Program-made: the position numbers and the translations under genes
Part shown: piece by piece, positions 19,310 through 27,975 of the stretch
How positions within the stretch are numbered: the stretch's first letter is position 1
How the letters are laid out: every line of letters begins with the position of its first letter
The notes under the pieces: generated by a model
What the model was told of the DNA's origin: nothing
What the model saw: the letters and a program-made list of their open reading frames with translations, nothing else
Databases searched by the model: none
Origin: Falsiroseomonas ponticola
GTDB taxonomy: Bacteria; Pseudomonadota; Alphaproteobacteria; Acetobacterales; Acetobacteraceae
Length of the DNA stretch: 64,000 nucleotides
Direction: 5' to 3'
Assembly (NCBI RefSeq): GCF_016805305.1
Contig: NZ_JAERQN010000001.1
Location: 1,178,001-1,242,000, forward strand

Positions 19310-19384
19310 GCCTCGTCATCCTGATGCGGCGTGCCGTTCTCGCCCATGCGGCGCGGGCGGGCAAGCCGAGGCCGTCGCGGGGCG

Positions 19385-22270
19385 TCAGCCGAACAGGTCG
19401 CCGCCGGAGGAGCGGACCACATCGACCTGGTGCACGCCGGCCATGCCGAAATCATCCCAGCGCACGCCGTTCCAGACGAAGTCATATTCGCTGCCGAGCC
19501 CGCCGCGGCCGCTCGGCAGGCCGTTGAACACGCCGTAGTACCAGGTGTTGTTCAGCCACTGGGTCGTGCCCGCGTCGTAATAGGCCGCGGTCCAGATGGT
19601 GCCGAGCGGATGGTCGGTCCGCGTCGTCGCCGTCTCCGACTGGATCGTGTAGGTGCCGTTGGGGCGGGTGATGGTGTCGCCGGGCGCGTAGGTGTCCGCA
19701 TCCTCCAGCAGCAGGCCGGTATAGGCGTCGCCGCTGGTGGCGCGGAAGATCCAGCTGATCATCACGCGCATCTCCACCTTCACCTGGTGGATGCCGCCGA
19801 CGCCGAAATCGTCCCAGGCGCCGTTGTTCCAGACATAGTCGTATTCGCTGCCGAAGCCGCCGAGGCCGCTGGGCTGCGCGCCCGCCACGCTCCACCAGTA
19901 GGTGTCGAAGGTCCGGTTGCTGGCGGCGTCGAAGTAGCTGGTCGTCCAGATCGAGTTCTTGCCGGCCGCGCCGCCCCAGGCGCCCTCATAGGTGATGCGG
20001 TAGCTGCCCTGGCTGGTGGCGATGGTGTCGCCCACCGCGTAGCGCGTGTCGTCCTGGATCAGCCAGCCTGTGTAGCGGTCGCCGCTGTTGGCGGTGAAGG
20101 TGTAGCCGAACAGCGTGTTCACGGTGACGTTGGCCTGGTGGATGCCGCCGACCCCGAAATCATCCCAGTCGTCGCCGTCCCAGATGTAGTCGTATTCGCT
20201 GCCGAAGCCGCCGCGGCCGCTGGGCTGCGCGCCCAGCGTGCCCCAGGAATAGGTGGCGAAGGTGCGGCCGGTGCCGGCATCGAAGTAGCTGTCGGTCCAG
20301 ATGCTGCCGCGGCCGGCCGCGCCGCCCCAATCGCCCTCATAGGTGATGCGGTAGCTGCCCTGGCTGGTGGTGATGGTGTCGCCCACCGCGTAGCGGGCGC
20401 TGTCCTCCACCAGCCAGCCCGTGTAGCGGTCGCCGCTGCTGGCGGTGAAGGTGAAGGCGTGCAGCGTGTTGATGGTGTACCGCGCCTGGTGGACGCCGCC
20501 GACGCCGAAATCGTCCCATTCGCTGCCGTTCCAGATGTAGTCGTATTCGCTGCCGAAGCCGCCGAGCCCGCTGGGCCGCCCGCCGCCCACCGTCCAGGTA
20601 TAGGTCCCGAAGCTGCGGCCCGATGCCGCGTCGAAATAACTGTCGGTCCAGATGGTGCCGCGCCCCTGCGTGCCGCCCCAGTCACCCTCCCAGGTGATGC
20701 GGTAGCTGCCCTGGCTGGTGGCGATGGTGTTGCCCACCGCGTAGCGCGTGCTGTCCTCCACCAGCCAGCCCGTGTAGCGGCTGCCGTTGGTGCCGGTGAA
20801 GGTGAAGGCGTGCAGCGTGTTGATGGTGTAGCTGGCCTGGTGGATGCCGCCGACGCCGAAATCATCCCATTCGCTGCCGTTCCAGATGTAGTCGTACTCA
20901 CTGCCGAAGCCGCCGCGGCCGCTGGGCTGCCCGCCCGCCACGCTCCACCAATAGGTGTCGAAGCTCCGCCCCGACCCCGCATCGACGTAGTTGGTGGTGT
21001 AGATCGTGCCCGCCCCGGCGCTGCCGCCCCAGGCGCCTTCCGAGTTGATGCGGTAGCTGCCCTGCGCGCCCGCCACCGTGTCGCCCGCCGCATAGGCCTC
21101 GTCGGAGGCGATCAGCCAGCCGGAGTAGCGGTCCCCGGAATTCGCGGTGAAGGTCCAGCCGAACAGGTTGTTGCGCTCGACGCTCGCGCGGTGGATGCCG
21201 CCGACGCCGAAATCGTCCCATTCGTCGCCGTCCCAGGCATAGTCGTATTCGCTGCCGAGCCCCCGCGTGCCGCTGGCCGTGCCGGCGACGTTGAACTGGT
21301 AGGTCCGCAGCATCTCGTTGACCGAGGCATCGTAGTAGCGGAACACCCAGACCAGGCCCTGGGTGCTGATCGGGCCCGCATAGATGCTTTCCTGCTGGAT
21401 CAGGTAGCGGCCATTGGCCGTGTCGACGGTGTCCCCCACCGCGAAGGCGGTGCTGTGGCCGATGAAGGTGCCTTCGTAGTAGTCGCCGTTATTGAAGGTG
21501 AAGCGCCAGTTGAAGACCCGGTCCGGCTGCCGGTCCGCCTGCAGCGCGCCGCCCTGGCCCACCGGCACCCAGGCGCTGCCCGTCCAGGCGCGGTCCCATT
21601 CGCTGCCGAAGCCGCCATAGCCCGCGGGGCCGGAGGCCCCCGTCTCCAGCGTGAACTGGATGTCGGCGTGGAAATCCGTGTAGCTCAGGATGGTGATCGT
21701 GCCCTCGACCCCCGCATTGCCGAGATCCCGGCCATAGGGCGTCTCGGTATCGATGCGGTAGATCCCGAAGGCGGTGCGCAGCGTGTCGCCCGGGTCCCAG
21801 TTGCGGGTGTCGTCCAGCAGCGTGCCCTGGATGACGTCGCCGGTATCGGCCGTGAAGGTCCAGGTGAAGAAGCTGTCCGCCACCTCCCCGGGGTCCGCCT
21901 GGTCGGCGCCGCCGCCGCCGAAGCTGTCCCAGGCCACGCCGTTCCAGGCGGCATCGGCTTCCGACCCCAGCCCGGCCGTGCCGGCGGTCACCCCCTCCCC
22001 GTTCCGGGTCACCAGGAAGACGCCGGAGGAATCCCGGTACCAGGAGACGGTGATCCGCCCCTCATCCAGCCCGAAGGGGGACAGGTCGGTGCCCTGCGGC
22101 GCCGCCGCCACGATGGTGTAGCGCCCGAAGGCGGTGTTCAGGATGGAGCCGACGACGTAGCGCGTGCTGTCATCGACCAGGGTTCCCCCCCAGCTGTCGC
22201 CGGAGTTGGCCGTGAAGGTCCAGGTGAAGATGCTGTCGGTGACGTTGTCGCCCGAAAGCGTCTGCGACAT
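19385..22270 (-). CDS. Eight-repeat protein of unknown function
   Basis: A 961-residue protein made almost wholly of eight tandem repeats of about 117 residues, with no family that I recognise. Each repeat runs FTFTANSGDRYTGWLVEDS, then YAVGDTI..GSYRIT, a GTIWTDSYFDA region, and ends GFGSEYDYIWNGSEWDDFG. Repeats 4-7 are nearly identical; 1, 2 and 8 are diverged. The many aromatic, Gly and Asp residues and the alternating pattern suggest beta-structure. There is no signal peptide, and the start (ATG at 22270) opens straight into repeat 1. It sits among surface-glycan genes, so a cell-surface role is plausible, but this is inference. Confidence 0.85.
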   Translation of the reverse strand: MSQTLSGDNVTDSIFTWTFTANSGDSWGGTLVDDSTRYVVGSILNTAFGRYTIVAAAPQGTDLSPFGLDEGRITVSWYRDSSGVFLVTRNGEGVTAGTAGLGSEADAAWNGVAWDSFGGGGADQADPGEVADSFFTWTFTADTGDVIQGTLLDDTRNWDPGDTLRTAFGIYRIDTETPYGRDLGNAGVEGTITILSYTDFHADIQFTLETGASGPAGYGGFGSEWDRAWTGSAWVPVGQGGALQADRQPDRVFNWRFTFNNGDYYEGTFIGHSTAFAVGDTVDTANGRYLIQQESIYAGPISTQGLVWVFRYYDASVNEMLRTYQFNVAGTASGTRGLGSEYDYAWDGDEWDDFGVGGIHRASVERNNLFGWTFTANSGDRYSGWLIASDEAYAAGDTVAGAQGSYRINSEGAWGGSAGAGTIYTTNYVDAGSGRSFDTYWWSVAGGQPSGRGGFGSEYDYIWNGSEWDDFGVGGIHQASYTINTLHAFTFTGTNGSRYTGWLVEDSTRYAVGNTIATSQGSYRITWEGDWGGTQGRGTIWTDSYFDAASGRSFGTYTWTVGGGRPSGLGGFGSEYDYIWNGSEWDDFGVGGVHQARYTINTLHAFTFTASSGDRYTGWLVEDSARYAVGDTITTSQGSYRITYEGDWGGAAGRGSIWTDSYFDAGTGRTFATYSWGTLGAQPSGRGGFGSEYDYIWDGDDWDDFGVGGIHQANVTVNTLFGYTFTANSGDRYTGWLIQDDTRYAVGDTIATSQGSYRITYEGAWGGAAGKNSIWTTSYFDAASNRTFDTYWWSVAGAQPSGLGGFGSEYDYVWNNGAWDDFGVGGIHQVKVEMRVMISWIFRATSGDAYTGLLLEDADTYAPGDTITRPNGTYTIQSETATTRTDHPLGTIWTAAYYDAGTTQWLNNTWYYGVFNGLPSGRGGLGSEYDFVWNGVRWDDFGMAGVHQVDVVRSSGGDLFG
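19790..21190 (-). repeat. Near-identical 351-bp tandem repeats inside the eight-repeat gene
   Basis: Four consecutive units (repeats 4-7 of the protein, limits approximate) share long stretches of identical DNA, for example the GlyPheGlySerGluTyrAspTyr block and the block coding GDRYTGWLVEDS. Identity at silent positions points to recent duplication or gene conversion. Unit number could vary between strains, and the array is a likely assembly trouble spot. Confidence 0.75.
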
Positions 22271-22368
22271 CCAGAGGGGCTCCGTCGGCCCCCGCCGGGC
22301 CGTCGGCAATCCCTACCGCAGTGCGGTGAAACCGGCGTTAAGTCAGCCGGTTGCAGGCCGGCCCGGCG

Positions 22369-23379
22369 TCAGGCCAGCTTCTCGAACCACATGGACCCGC
22401 CGCCCCGCCAGCCATCGTTCTGCGCGCCCAGGTCCACGGGGGGCGTCGCGAACCAGTCGGCGAAGGCGGCGTCCCGGCAGACCCAGGTGGTGGGCAGCAC
22501 GGGGCGCAGCTTCTCCGCCGCGCCGATGATGTAGGCGGCCAGGATGTAGGCCTCGCTCCAGTACCAGTTGGTGAACATGTCCGGGTAGTCCCAGGGCAGC
22601 TGGATGTCGTGCACATGGATCAGCACGCCCGGCTTCACCCGCGGCAGCACGTCCAGCATGAACACCGTCACGTCGCTGTTCATGAAGACGCGGTGGGATC
22701 CATCCAGGAACAGGATGTCGCCCGCCTCCAGCCGGTCGAAGACCGAGAGGTCGCAGGTCTCGAGCCCCGCGCGCACCACCTCGTCGCAGATGCCGTCGAT
22801 GGCGGCGCGCGGCTCCGGGTCGATGGAGACGATGCGGGTGGACAGGCCGTGGTCCTTCACCGATCGCCAGGCGAAGGCGGTGGTGATGCCCGACCCGATC
22901 TCCAGGTAGAGCTTCGGCTTGCGCTCCCCCACCAGGGTATAGAGCGCGGCGCTGTCGAAGGGCGCGATGGGCACGCCGCGCCAGGCGGGCTCCGGCAGCC
23001 GGGCGGCATCGAAATCCAGCGCGATGCGGGACAGCGCCGGCACCCGCGCCCGGATCGCGGCCAGGGTCTTCCGGTACTCCGCCTCATGCGGCCGGATCCA
23101 GTCCACGATCGGCTGCAGCAGGGGCTTCGTCTCCCCCCAGCGCGGCCGCATGTCGCGGGAAGGCGGGTATTCCAGCGGGATCGCCACGGTGGAGTAGGGC
23201 GTGCCGGGCAGCTGCGGCAGCGGCTGCCGGATGGCGGCCAGCGTGGCTTCCGCGGTCGCGTTGGCGCGGGCCAGCTCCGCCCGCAGCCCGGCCATGTCGG
23301 CCTTCAGGCTGTCCACCTCCCGGATCAGGTGGCCCGTGCCGGTGACGCGCCGGAGCGTGTCGAGGATGATGCGGCGCAT
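22369..23379 (-). CDS. Class I SAM-dependent methyltransferase (Methyltransf_24-like)
   Basis: A 336-residue predicted methyltransferase. An N-terminal coiled-coil stretch (LIREVDSLKADMAGLRAELA) is followed by a long linker. The Rossmann core starts LYLEIGSGITTAFAWRS, the SAM-binding motif I, and continues with TRIVSIDPEPR and DILFLDGSHRVF. The IHVHDIQLPWDYPDM segment is typical of glycan-cluster methyltransferases of the Methyltransf_24 group. The ATG at 23379 opens MRRIILDTLRR, nearly the same as the start of the adjacent FkbM gene, which supports this start. Target probably a sugar hydroxyl, unproven. Confidence 0.8.
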   Translation of the reverse strand: MRRIILDTLRRVTGTGHLIREVDSLKADMAGLRAELARANATAEATLAAIRQPLPQLPGTPYSTVAIPLEYPPSRDMRPRWGETKPLLQPIVDWIRPHEAEYRKTLAAIRARVPALSRIALDFDAARLPEPAWRGVPIAPFDSAALYTLVGERKPKLYLEIGSGITTAFAWRSVKDHGLSTRIVSIDPEPRAAIDGICDEVVRAGLETCDLSVFDRLEAGDILFLDGSHRVFMNSDVTVFMLDVLPRVKPGVLIHVHDIQLPWDYPDMFTNWYWSEAYILAAYIIGAAEKLRPVLPTTWVCRDAAFADWFATPPVDLGAQNDGWRGGGSMWFEKLA

Positions 23380-23414
23380 GCGCGTCTCTGCCTGTCGATC
23401 GGGAGGGGCGGCGG

Positions 23415-24635
23415 TCAGAAGATCAGCGGGCCGGCCACGCTGTCGAAGCCCGGCAGGCGGATCACCTCCACGCCCCGCCAGTCCAGCGTCGGGTCGGACC
23501 CGTTCAGGAAGCGCAGGAAGGGCGCGACCTTCGCCGGGCGATCCAGCTGCACCACCCATTCGCGGTAGCATTCCGCCAGGAAGGCGGTGTGGGTGTGGTA
23601 GCGGAAGACCACCTCCCCATCCGCTTCCAGCCCGGCGAAGACCTCGTTCTGCTTGCCGCTGGCCGAGAAATCGGCCCGCACCACGTAGCGCCCCGCCGGC
23701 AGGGTCGGCGGGTCCGACAGCGCCGCGCCGCCGGCGGCATCGCGGGTGAAGCGGCTGCCGGGGATGGCCATCACCACCTCCTGCCGCTCGTCGCAATAGG
23801 GGTTCGTGGCGGCCTTCTCCTCCGGCACGAAGAGCACGTTGACGACCCCGGTGGGGGAGGAGAAGTCGGAGGCCTGGCGGATGCGCTTGCCGGTCGAAAG
23901 GTCCACCGCGACATAGCCGGCCGCCACCAGCAGCGCGTGGCAGCGCATGTCGTCCGGCGCCTGTTCCAGCGCCATGACGGGGCGGCCTTCCGCCAGCAGC
24001 TTGGGGCAGCCGCGCAGCGCATCCAGCTCCGCGCCCTCGATGTCCATCTTCACGAAGCTGGGGCTGAGGCCCGTGGCGGCGATGAAGTCATCGAGTGCCA
24101 GCGTCGGCACCGGCACGCCGCCCGCGCCTTCCGCCACGCGGTCATTCAGGTGGGAGCCCGCCTCGATATGCACGAAGTCGCCGCTGCGGTGCCAGATGGC
24201 CCGGTGGTAGAGCGTGACGTTGTTCGCCCCCGCCTGCACCAGGTTGTGCTGGGTGCGGCCGATGATGCGCGGGCTGGCCTCGAAGGCGCAGACGATGCCG
24301 CGCGGGCCGGCCTGGCGGGACATCTGCACGGCGAAGGCGCCGGCATTGGACCCCACGTCGAAGGCGATGTCGCCGGGCCGGACATGGTCCCGGATCGCCA
24401 TCTGCACCACGGGTTCCCAGTAGGACCGCTCCCACCAGGCCTGCAGCGGGAAGTCGCCCACCCGGACCAGGCGCTCCATCACCTCCCGCCGCTTCGCGAC
24501 CTCGCTGCCCGGGCCCTGCGTGCCGAGCAGGGTCGAGACCTCGGTCGCCAGCGCCTCCACGGTGAGGCGGAGCTGCTTCGTGCCGGCAGCGCGACGGAAG
24601 GTGTCGAGGATCAGTTGGCGCATCAGGTGCTGCAT
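23415..24635 (-). CDS. FkbM family methyltransferase with C-terminal extension
   Basis: A 406-residue SAM-dependent methyltransferase of the FkbM family, which often O-methylates sugars or glycan ends. The core has motif I IAFDVGSNAGAFAVQMS, motif II VCAFEASP, and the diagnostic VKMDIEGAELDALRG (about residues 215-229). After the core there is an unusual region of about 120 residues with a beta-like sequence (GRYVVRADFSASGKQNEVF and RGVEVIRLPGF), perhaps a carbohydrate-binding or accessory domain. The N-terminus MRQLILDTFRR matches that of the neighbouring methyltransferase. ATG 24635 gives four extra residues over the ATG at 24623. Confidence 0.88.
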   Translation of the reverse strand: MQHLMRQLILDTFRRAAGTKQLRLTVEALATEVSTLLGTQGPGSEVAKRREVMERLVRVGDFPLQAWWERSYWEPVVQMAIRDHVRPGDIAFDVGSNAGAFAVQMSRQAGPRGIVCAFEASPRIIGRTQHNLVQAGANNVTLYHRAIWHRSGDFVHIEAGSHLNDRVAEGAGGVPVPTLALDDFIAATGLSPSFVKMDIEGAELDALRGCPKLLAEGRPVMALEQAPDDMRCHALLVAAGYVAVDLSTGKRIRQASDFSSPTGVVNVLFVPEEKAATNPYCDERQEVVMAIPGSRFTRDAAGGAALSDPPTLPAGRYVVRADFSASGKQNEVFAGLEADGEVVFRYHTHTAFLAECYREWVVQLDRPAKVAPFLRFLNGSDPTLDWRGVEVIRLPGFDSVAGPLIF

Positions 24636-24747
24636 CCGTTCTGGCGGCGGGCCGGCCCGCCGCCCGGGCCGTCCAGCGGAGGCTTGTGGAGAAATGTCGG
24701 GCGGCTGTCCAGGGAACAGCCGGCCCGCGGGGCGCCGGGCGGGCCGG

Positions 24748-25794
24748 TCAGCCCACCGGCTTGCGGCAGACCATCAAGTCCTGGAAGCTGTCGTGGTGCT
24801 GGGGCGGCAGCACGTCGATCACCTCCAGGTACCGGCCCCAGAAGCGGCGCGCGACCTCCGCCTTCCAGAAGGCCTGGCTGATGCCGATGTCGCCGCGATG
24901 GATCCAGTCATGCGGCATCGCCTCATGCTCCAGGATCGCGGGCGGCAGGTGCTGCATGATGCCGGGCTCGTCCTTGTGGCGGCGGTAGAAGGCCCAGGCA
25001 TTCTCCGTATGGATGGTCTGCAGCAGCAGCCCGCCCGGCTTCAGCACCCGCTTCAGCTCCAGCAGCCAGGCATCCCAGAGGTACTTCACATGGGTGAAGA
25101 CGCTGATGCCATAGATGACGTCGAGGCTGTTGTCCGGCAGCGGCAGGTGCGGCAGCACGGTGCCTGTGAAGACCTGGTATTCCGGCGGGAAGTGCAGCCG
25201 CAGCCATTCGATGCAGGTGGCCTGCACATCCACCCCCTGCAGCTGCCAGCCGAGGTCCCGCCGCTCGCCCTCGAAATGCCGCAGCACCCGGCCGACGGAG
25301 CAGCCGAAATCCAGCACCGCCAGCCCCTCCCGCCGCCCGAGGTGGCGGGCGATCTGGGCCTTGAACATGTCGGCGTCGAGCCGCCCCATGGCCAGGTAGG
25401 CGGCATCGTCGGCGGGGTAGCCGTAGCGGTCGGCCGGGGCGGGCAGGGGCAGCGCCTCCCCCGGCACCGCCACGGGCGGGCCGAAGACGGGGGGGATGGT
25501 GGTTTCCAGGTAGTCGATCGGCTGGTGGAAGCCGAAGCGCGGCATCACCGTGTATTCGGCGCGCACCATGGTCAGCGCCTGCTCGATCGTGGTGGCGGGC
25601 TGGGCGCGGACCGCCGCCTCCAGCCGCTGCATCGCCGCGGCGCGCTCGGCCTCCGCCGCCCTCTCTCGCGCCTGCGCCTCCGCCAGCGCCTGTTCCAGCG
25701 CCTCCACGCCGCGGGCCAGGGCGATCTGGCGGTCGTGCAGCGCCCGCACCAGCGGCACCATCCGGGCGAGGCTGCGGATCAGCGGATGGGTCAA
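24748..25794 (-). CDS. Class I SAM-dependent methyltransferase with N-terminal coiled coil
   Basis: A 348-residue methyltransferase. Residues about 20-70 form an Ala/Glu/Arg-rich coiled coil, and the Methyltransf_11/25-type core follows with motif I VLDFGCSVGRVLRHF. IYGISVFTHVKYLWDAWLLE and LKPGGLLLQTIH are also present. The start is a TTG at 25794 with a GGAGAG site 8 bp upstream; the next in-frame ATG is 11 codons later and would remove part of the first helix. It is the first of a minus-strand series with the two methyltransferase genes and the eight-repeat gene, divergent from the transaminase gene. Confidence 0.85.
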   Translation of the reverse strand: MTHPLIRSLARMVPLVRALHDRQIALARGVEALEQALAEAQARERAAEAERAAAMQRLEAAVRAQPATTIEQALTMVRAEYTVMPRFGFHQPIDYLETTIPPVFGPPVAVPGEALPLPAPADRYGYPADDAAYLAMGRLDADMFKAQIARHLGRREGLAVLDFGCSVGRVLRHFEGERRDLGWQLQGVDVQATCIEWLRLHFPPEYQVFTGTVLPHLPLPDNSLDVIYGISVFTHVKYLWDAWLLELKRVLKPGGLLLQTIHTENAWAFYRRHKDEPGIMQHLPPAILEHEAMPHDWIHRGDIGISQAFWKAEVARRFWGRYLEVIDVLPPQHHDSFQDLMVCRKPVG

Positions 25795-25922
25795 GGCGTC
25801 ATCTCTCCCGCTTCACGCCATGGTTCCGCCGATAGAGCGGTTGTTGTTACGATTCGTCAACTGGTGCCGGCGGGGCGCGGCTTCGGCTTGACGCCCCTGC
25901 CGCCCTGACCGACACGCCCTGC

Positions 25923-27110
25923 ATGACCGACGCCGCCGCGCCTGATCCGGGCCAGTCCCCTGGCCCCCCCGTGGGAAAGATTCCCTTCGGCCGCCCGACC
26001 ATGGTGGGGCGCGAGCTCGCCTATATCGAGGAGGCGATCCGCAACGGCACCATCGCCGGCGGCGGCCCCTTCATGAAGCGCTGCGAGGCCTGGCTGGAAC
26101 GGGAACTGCCGGCCCGCCGCGCGCTGATGGCCCATTCCTGCACCGCGGCGCTGGAGATGGCGGCGATGCTGGCGGATGTCGGGCCGGGGGATGAGGTCAT
26201 CATGCCCTCCTTCACCTTCTCCTCCACCGCCACGGCCTTCGTGCTGCGCGGCGCCACCCCCGTCTTCGTCGATGTCCGGCCCGACACGCTGAACATCGAC
26301 GAGGCGCTGATCGAGCCCGCCATCACGCCCCGCACCCGCGTGGTGGTCCCCGTCCATTATGCCGGCGTCGCCTGCGCGATGGACGCGATCATGGCCATCG
26401 CGGACCGCCACGGGCTGCTGGTGGTGGAGGATGCGGCCCAGGCCCACCTCTCGCACCACCAGGGCCGGGCGCTCGGCACCATCGGCCATCTCGGCTGCCT
26501 GTCCTTCCACGAGACGAAGAACATCATCTCCGGCGAAGGCGGCGCGCTGCTGGTGAATGACGAGCGGATGATCGAGCGCGCGGAGATCCTGCGGGAGAAG
26601 GGCACCGACCGCAGCCGCTTCTTCCGCGGCGAGATCGACAAATACACCTGGCGGGACATCGGCAGCTCCTACTGCCCCGGGGAGATCGTCTCCGCCTTCC
26701 TCTACGCCCAGTTCGAGCAGGCGGCCGCGATCATCGAGGCGCGGCGCGCGAGCTACGAGGCCTATCGCACAGGCCTGGCCGGCCTGGCGCGGGCCGGCCA
26801 TGTCACCCTGCCCGCCGCCACGGCGGATGAGGCCAACGGCCACATCTTCTGGCTGCTGACGAAGGACGCGGAGGCGCGGGGCGCGCTGCTCGCGCATCTC
26901 AACGCGCGCGGCATCCACGCCGTCTTCCACTACGTCCCGCTGCATTCCGCCCCGGCCGGGCTGCGCTACGGCCGCGCCCATGGCGACCTGTCCGTGACGG
27001 ACGACATCGCCGCGCGGCTGGTGCGGCTGCCCATGTATCTCGGCCTCGGTGAGGGCGAGGTCGCGCGCGTCATCGACGCCATCGCGGCCTTCTATGGGCG
27101 GAACGCGTGA
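25923..27110 (+). CDS. rffA: PLP-dependent sugar aminotransferase, RffA/WecE type
   Basis: A DegT/DnrJ/EryC1 family enzyme. RffA converts dTDP-4-keto-6-deoxyglucose to dTDP-4-amino-4,6-dideoxygalactose with glutamate as amino donor. The 395-residue product has the HSCTAALEMAAML PLP-phosphate region, VEDAAQAH, and the catalytic lysine in FHETKNIISGEGGAL. The GREL..YIEEAI..GTIAGGGPFMKRCE start is close to RffA. The ATG at 25923 gives a Pro-rich lead of about 18 residues. Its TGA overlaps the next GTG start. No dTDP-glucose dehydratase gene lies in the window, so the precursor must come from elsewhere. Confidence 0.9.
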   Translation: MTDAAAPDPGQSPGPPVGKIPFGRPTMVGRELAYIEEAIRNGTIAGGGPFMKRCEAWLERELPARRALMAHSCTAALEMAAMLADVGPGDEVIMPSFTFSSTATAFVLRGATPVFVDVRPDTLNIDEALIEPAITPRTRVVVPVHYAGVACAMDAIMAIADRHGLLVVEDAAQAHLSHHQGRALGTIGHLGCLSFHETKNIISGEGGALLVNDERMIERAEILREKGTDRSRFFRGEIDKYTWRDIGSSYCPGEIVSAFLYAQFEQAAAIIEARRASYEAYRTGLAGLARAGHVTLPAATADEANGHIFWLLTKDAEARGALLAHLNARGIHAVFHYVPLHSAPAGLRYGRAHGDLSVTDDIAARLVRLPMYLGLGEGEVARVIDAIAAFYGRNA

Positions 27111-27814
27111 CTCGCGTCGCCATCGTCCAGTCCAGCTACATCCCCTGGCGCGGCGCCTTCGCCATGATGGCGCGGGCGGATGCCTATGTCTTCCTCGACA
27201 GCGTGCAGTTCACCCGGCGGGACTGGCGGACGCGCAACCGCATCAAGACCGCGCAGGGCCCGCTGTGGCTGACCATCCCGGTGAAGCAGAAGGGCAACTA
27301 CCTCAGCCCCATCGATGCGATGGAGATCGCGGAGCCCGGCTGGGCCGCGAAGCACCTGCGCAGCATCGAGGGCGCCTATCGCCGCGGCGCCGGCTTTTCT
27401 TCAGTCATCGATACCGTCCGCGCCGCCTATGCTGATGTGGCGGACCAGCCGATGCTGTCGGGGGTCAACCAGCATCTGACGCGGGCGCTCTGCGCGCTGC
27501 TCGGCATCACGACCCCCTTCCTGCGGGATGTGGACCTGCTGCCGCGGGAGAGGCTGGATGCGCTGGACCCGACGCAGCGGCTGGTCGAGCTGGCCGCGGC
27601 CGCCGGCGCCACCCGCTACCTCTCCGGCCCCTCCGCCCAGGCCTATCTGGATGAGGGCGCCTTCGCCGCCCGCGGCATGGCGGTGGAATGGATGAGCTAT
27701 GCGGGGCTGCCGGAATACCCCCAGCTCTGGGGCGCGTTCGAGCCCGCGGTCTCCGTGCTCGACCCGCTGCTGACCCTGGGGCCGGCGGGGGCGAGGCAGG
27801 TTCTGGGCGCCTGA
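27107..27814 (+). CDS. WbqC family protein
   Basis: A 235-residue WbqC-like protein. This family occurs in O-antigen and capsule clusters, often beside aminotransferases, but its chemistry is not firmly established. The N-terminus VAIVQSSYIPWRGAF and the FLDSVQFTRRDWRTRNRIK block are hallmarks, and the conserved WLTIPVK and YLSGPSAQAYLD segments follow. The start is GTG, overlapping the transaminase stop as GTGA, so translation is coupled. The pairing with an RffA-like enzyme suggests a step on an amino-sugar precursor. Confidence 0.88.
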   Translation: MTRVAIVQSSYIPWRGAFAMMARADAYVFLDSVQFTRRDWRTRNRIKTAQGPLWLTIPVKQKGNYLSPIDAMEIAEPGWAAKHLRSIEGAYRRGAGFSSVIDTVRAAYADVADQPMLSGVNQHLTRALCALLGITTPFLRDVDLLPRERLDALDPTQRLVELAAAAGATRYLSGPSAQAYLDEGAFAARGMAVEWMSYAGLPEYPQLWGAFEPAVSVLDPLLTLGPAGARQVLGA

Positions 27815-27975
27815 ACGGGCGCCACGCCCCGCCGGCGGATGACTTCGACGTGACGGGCGGATCGATGCGCTTCCTGCCAGGTTCGTGCGGGCATGCGACC
27901 ATCCCCGCCGCCTGCCCCTGCCCGATGCCCCACGCCAGGCGATGCGCCGTGCCGCCCCGCGAAGGCCCGCCCCTG

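Noticed and set aside
19331-22534. A 1067-codon plus-strand open frame opposite the eight-repeat gene
   Set aside because: Its translation is Ala/Val/Gly low complexity with periodic repeats that simply mirror the minus-strand repeats. The minus-strand product has better composition, a start after a GGAG-like site and an aromatic-rich fold-like pattern.
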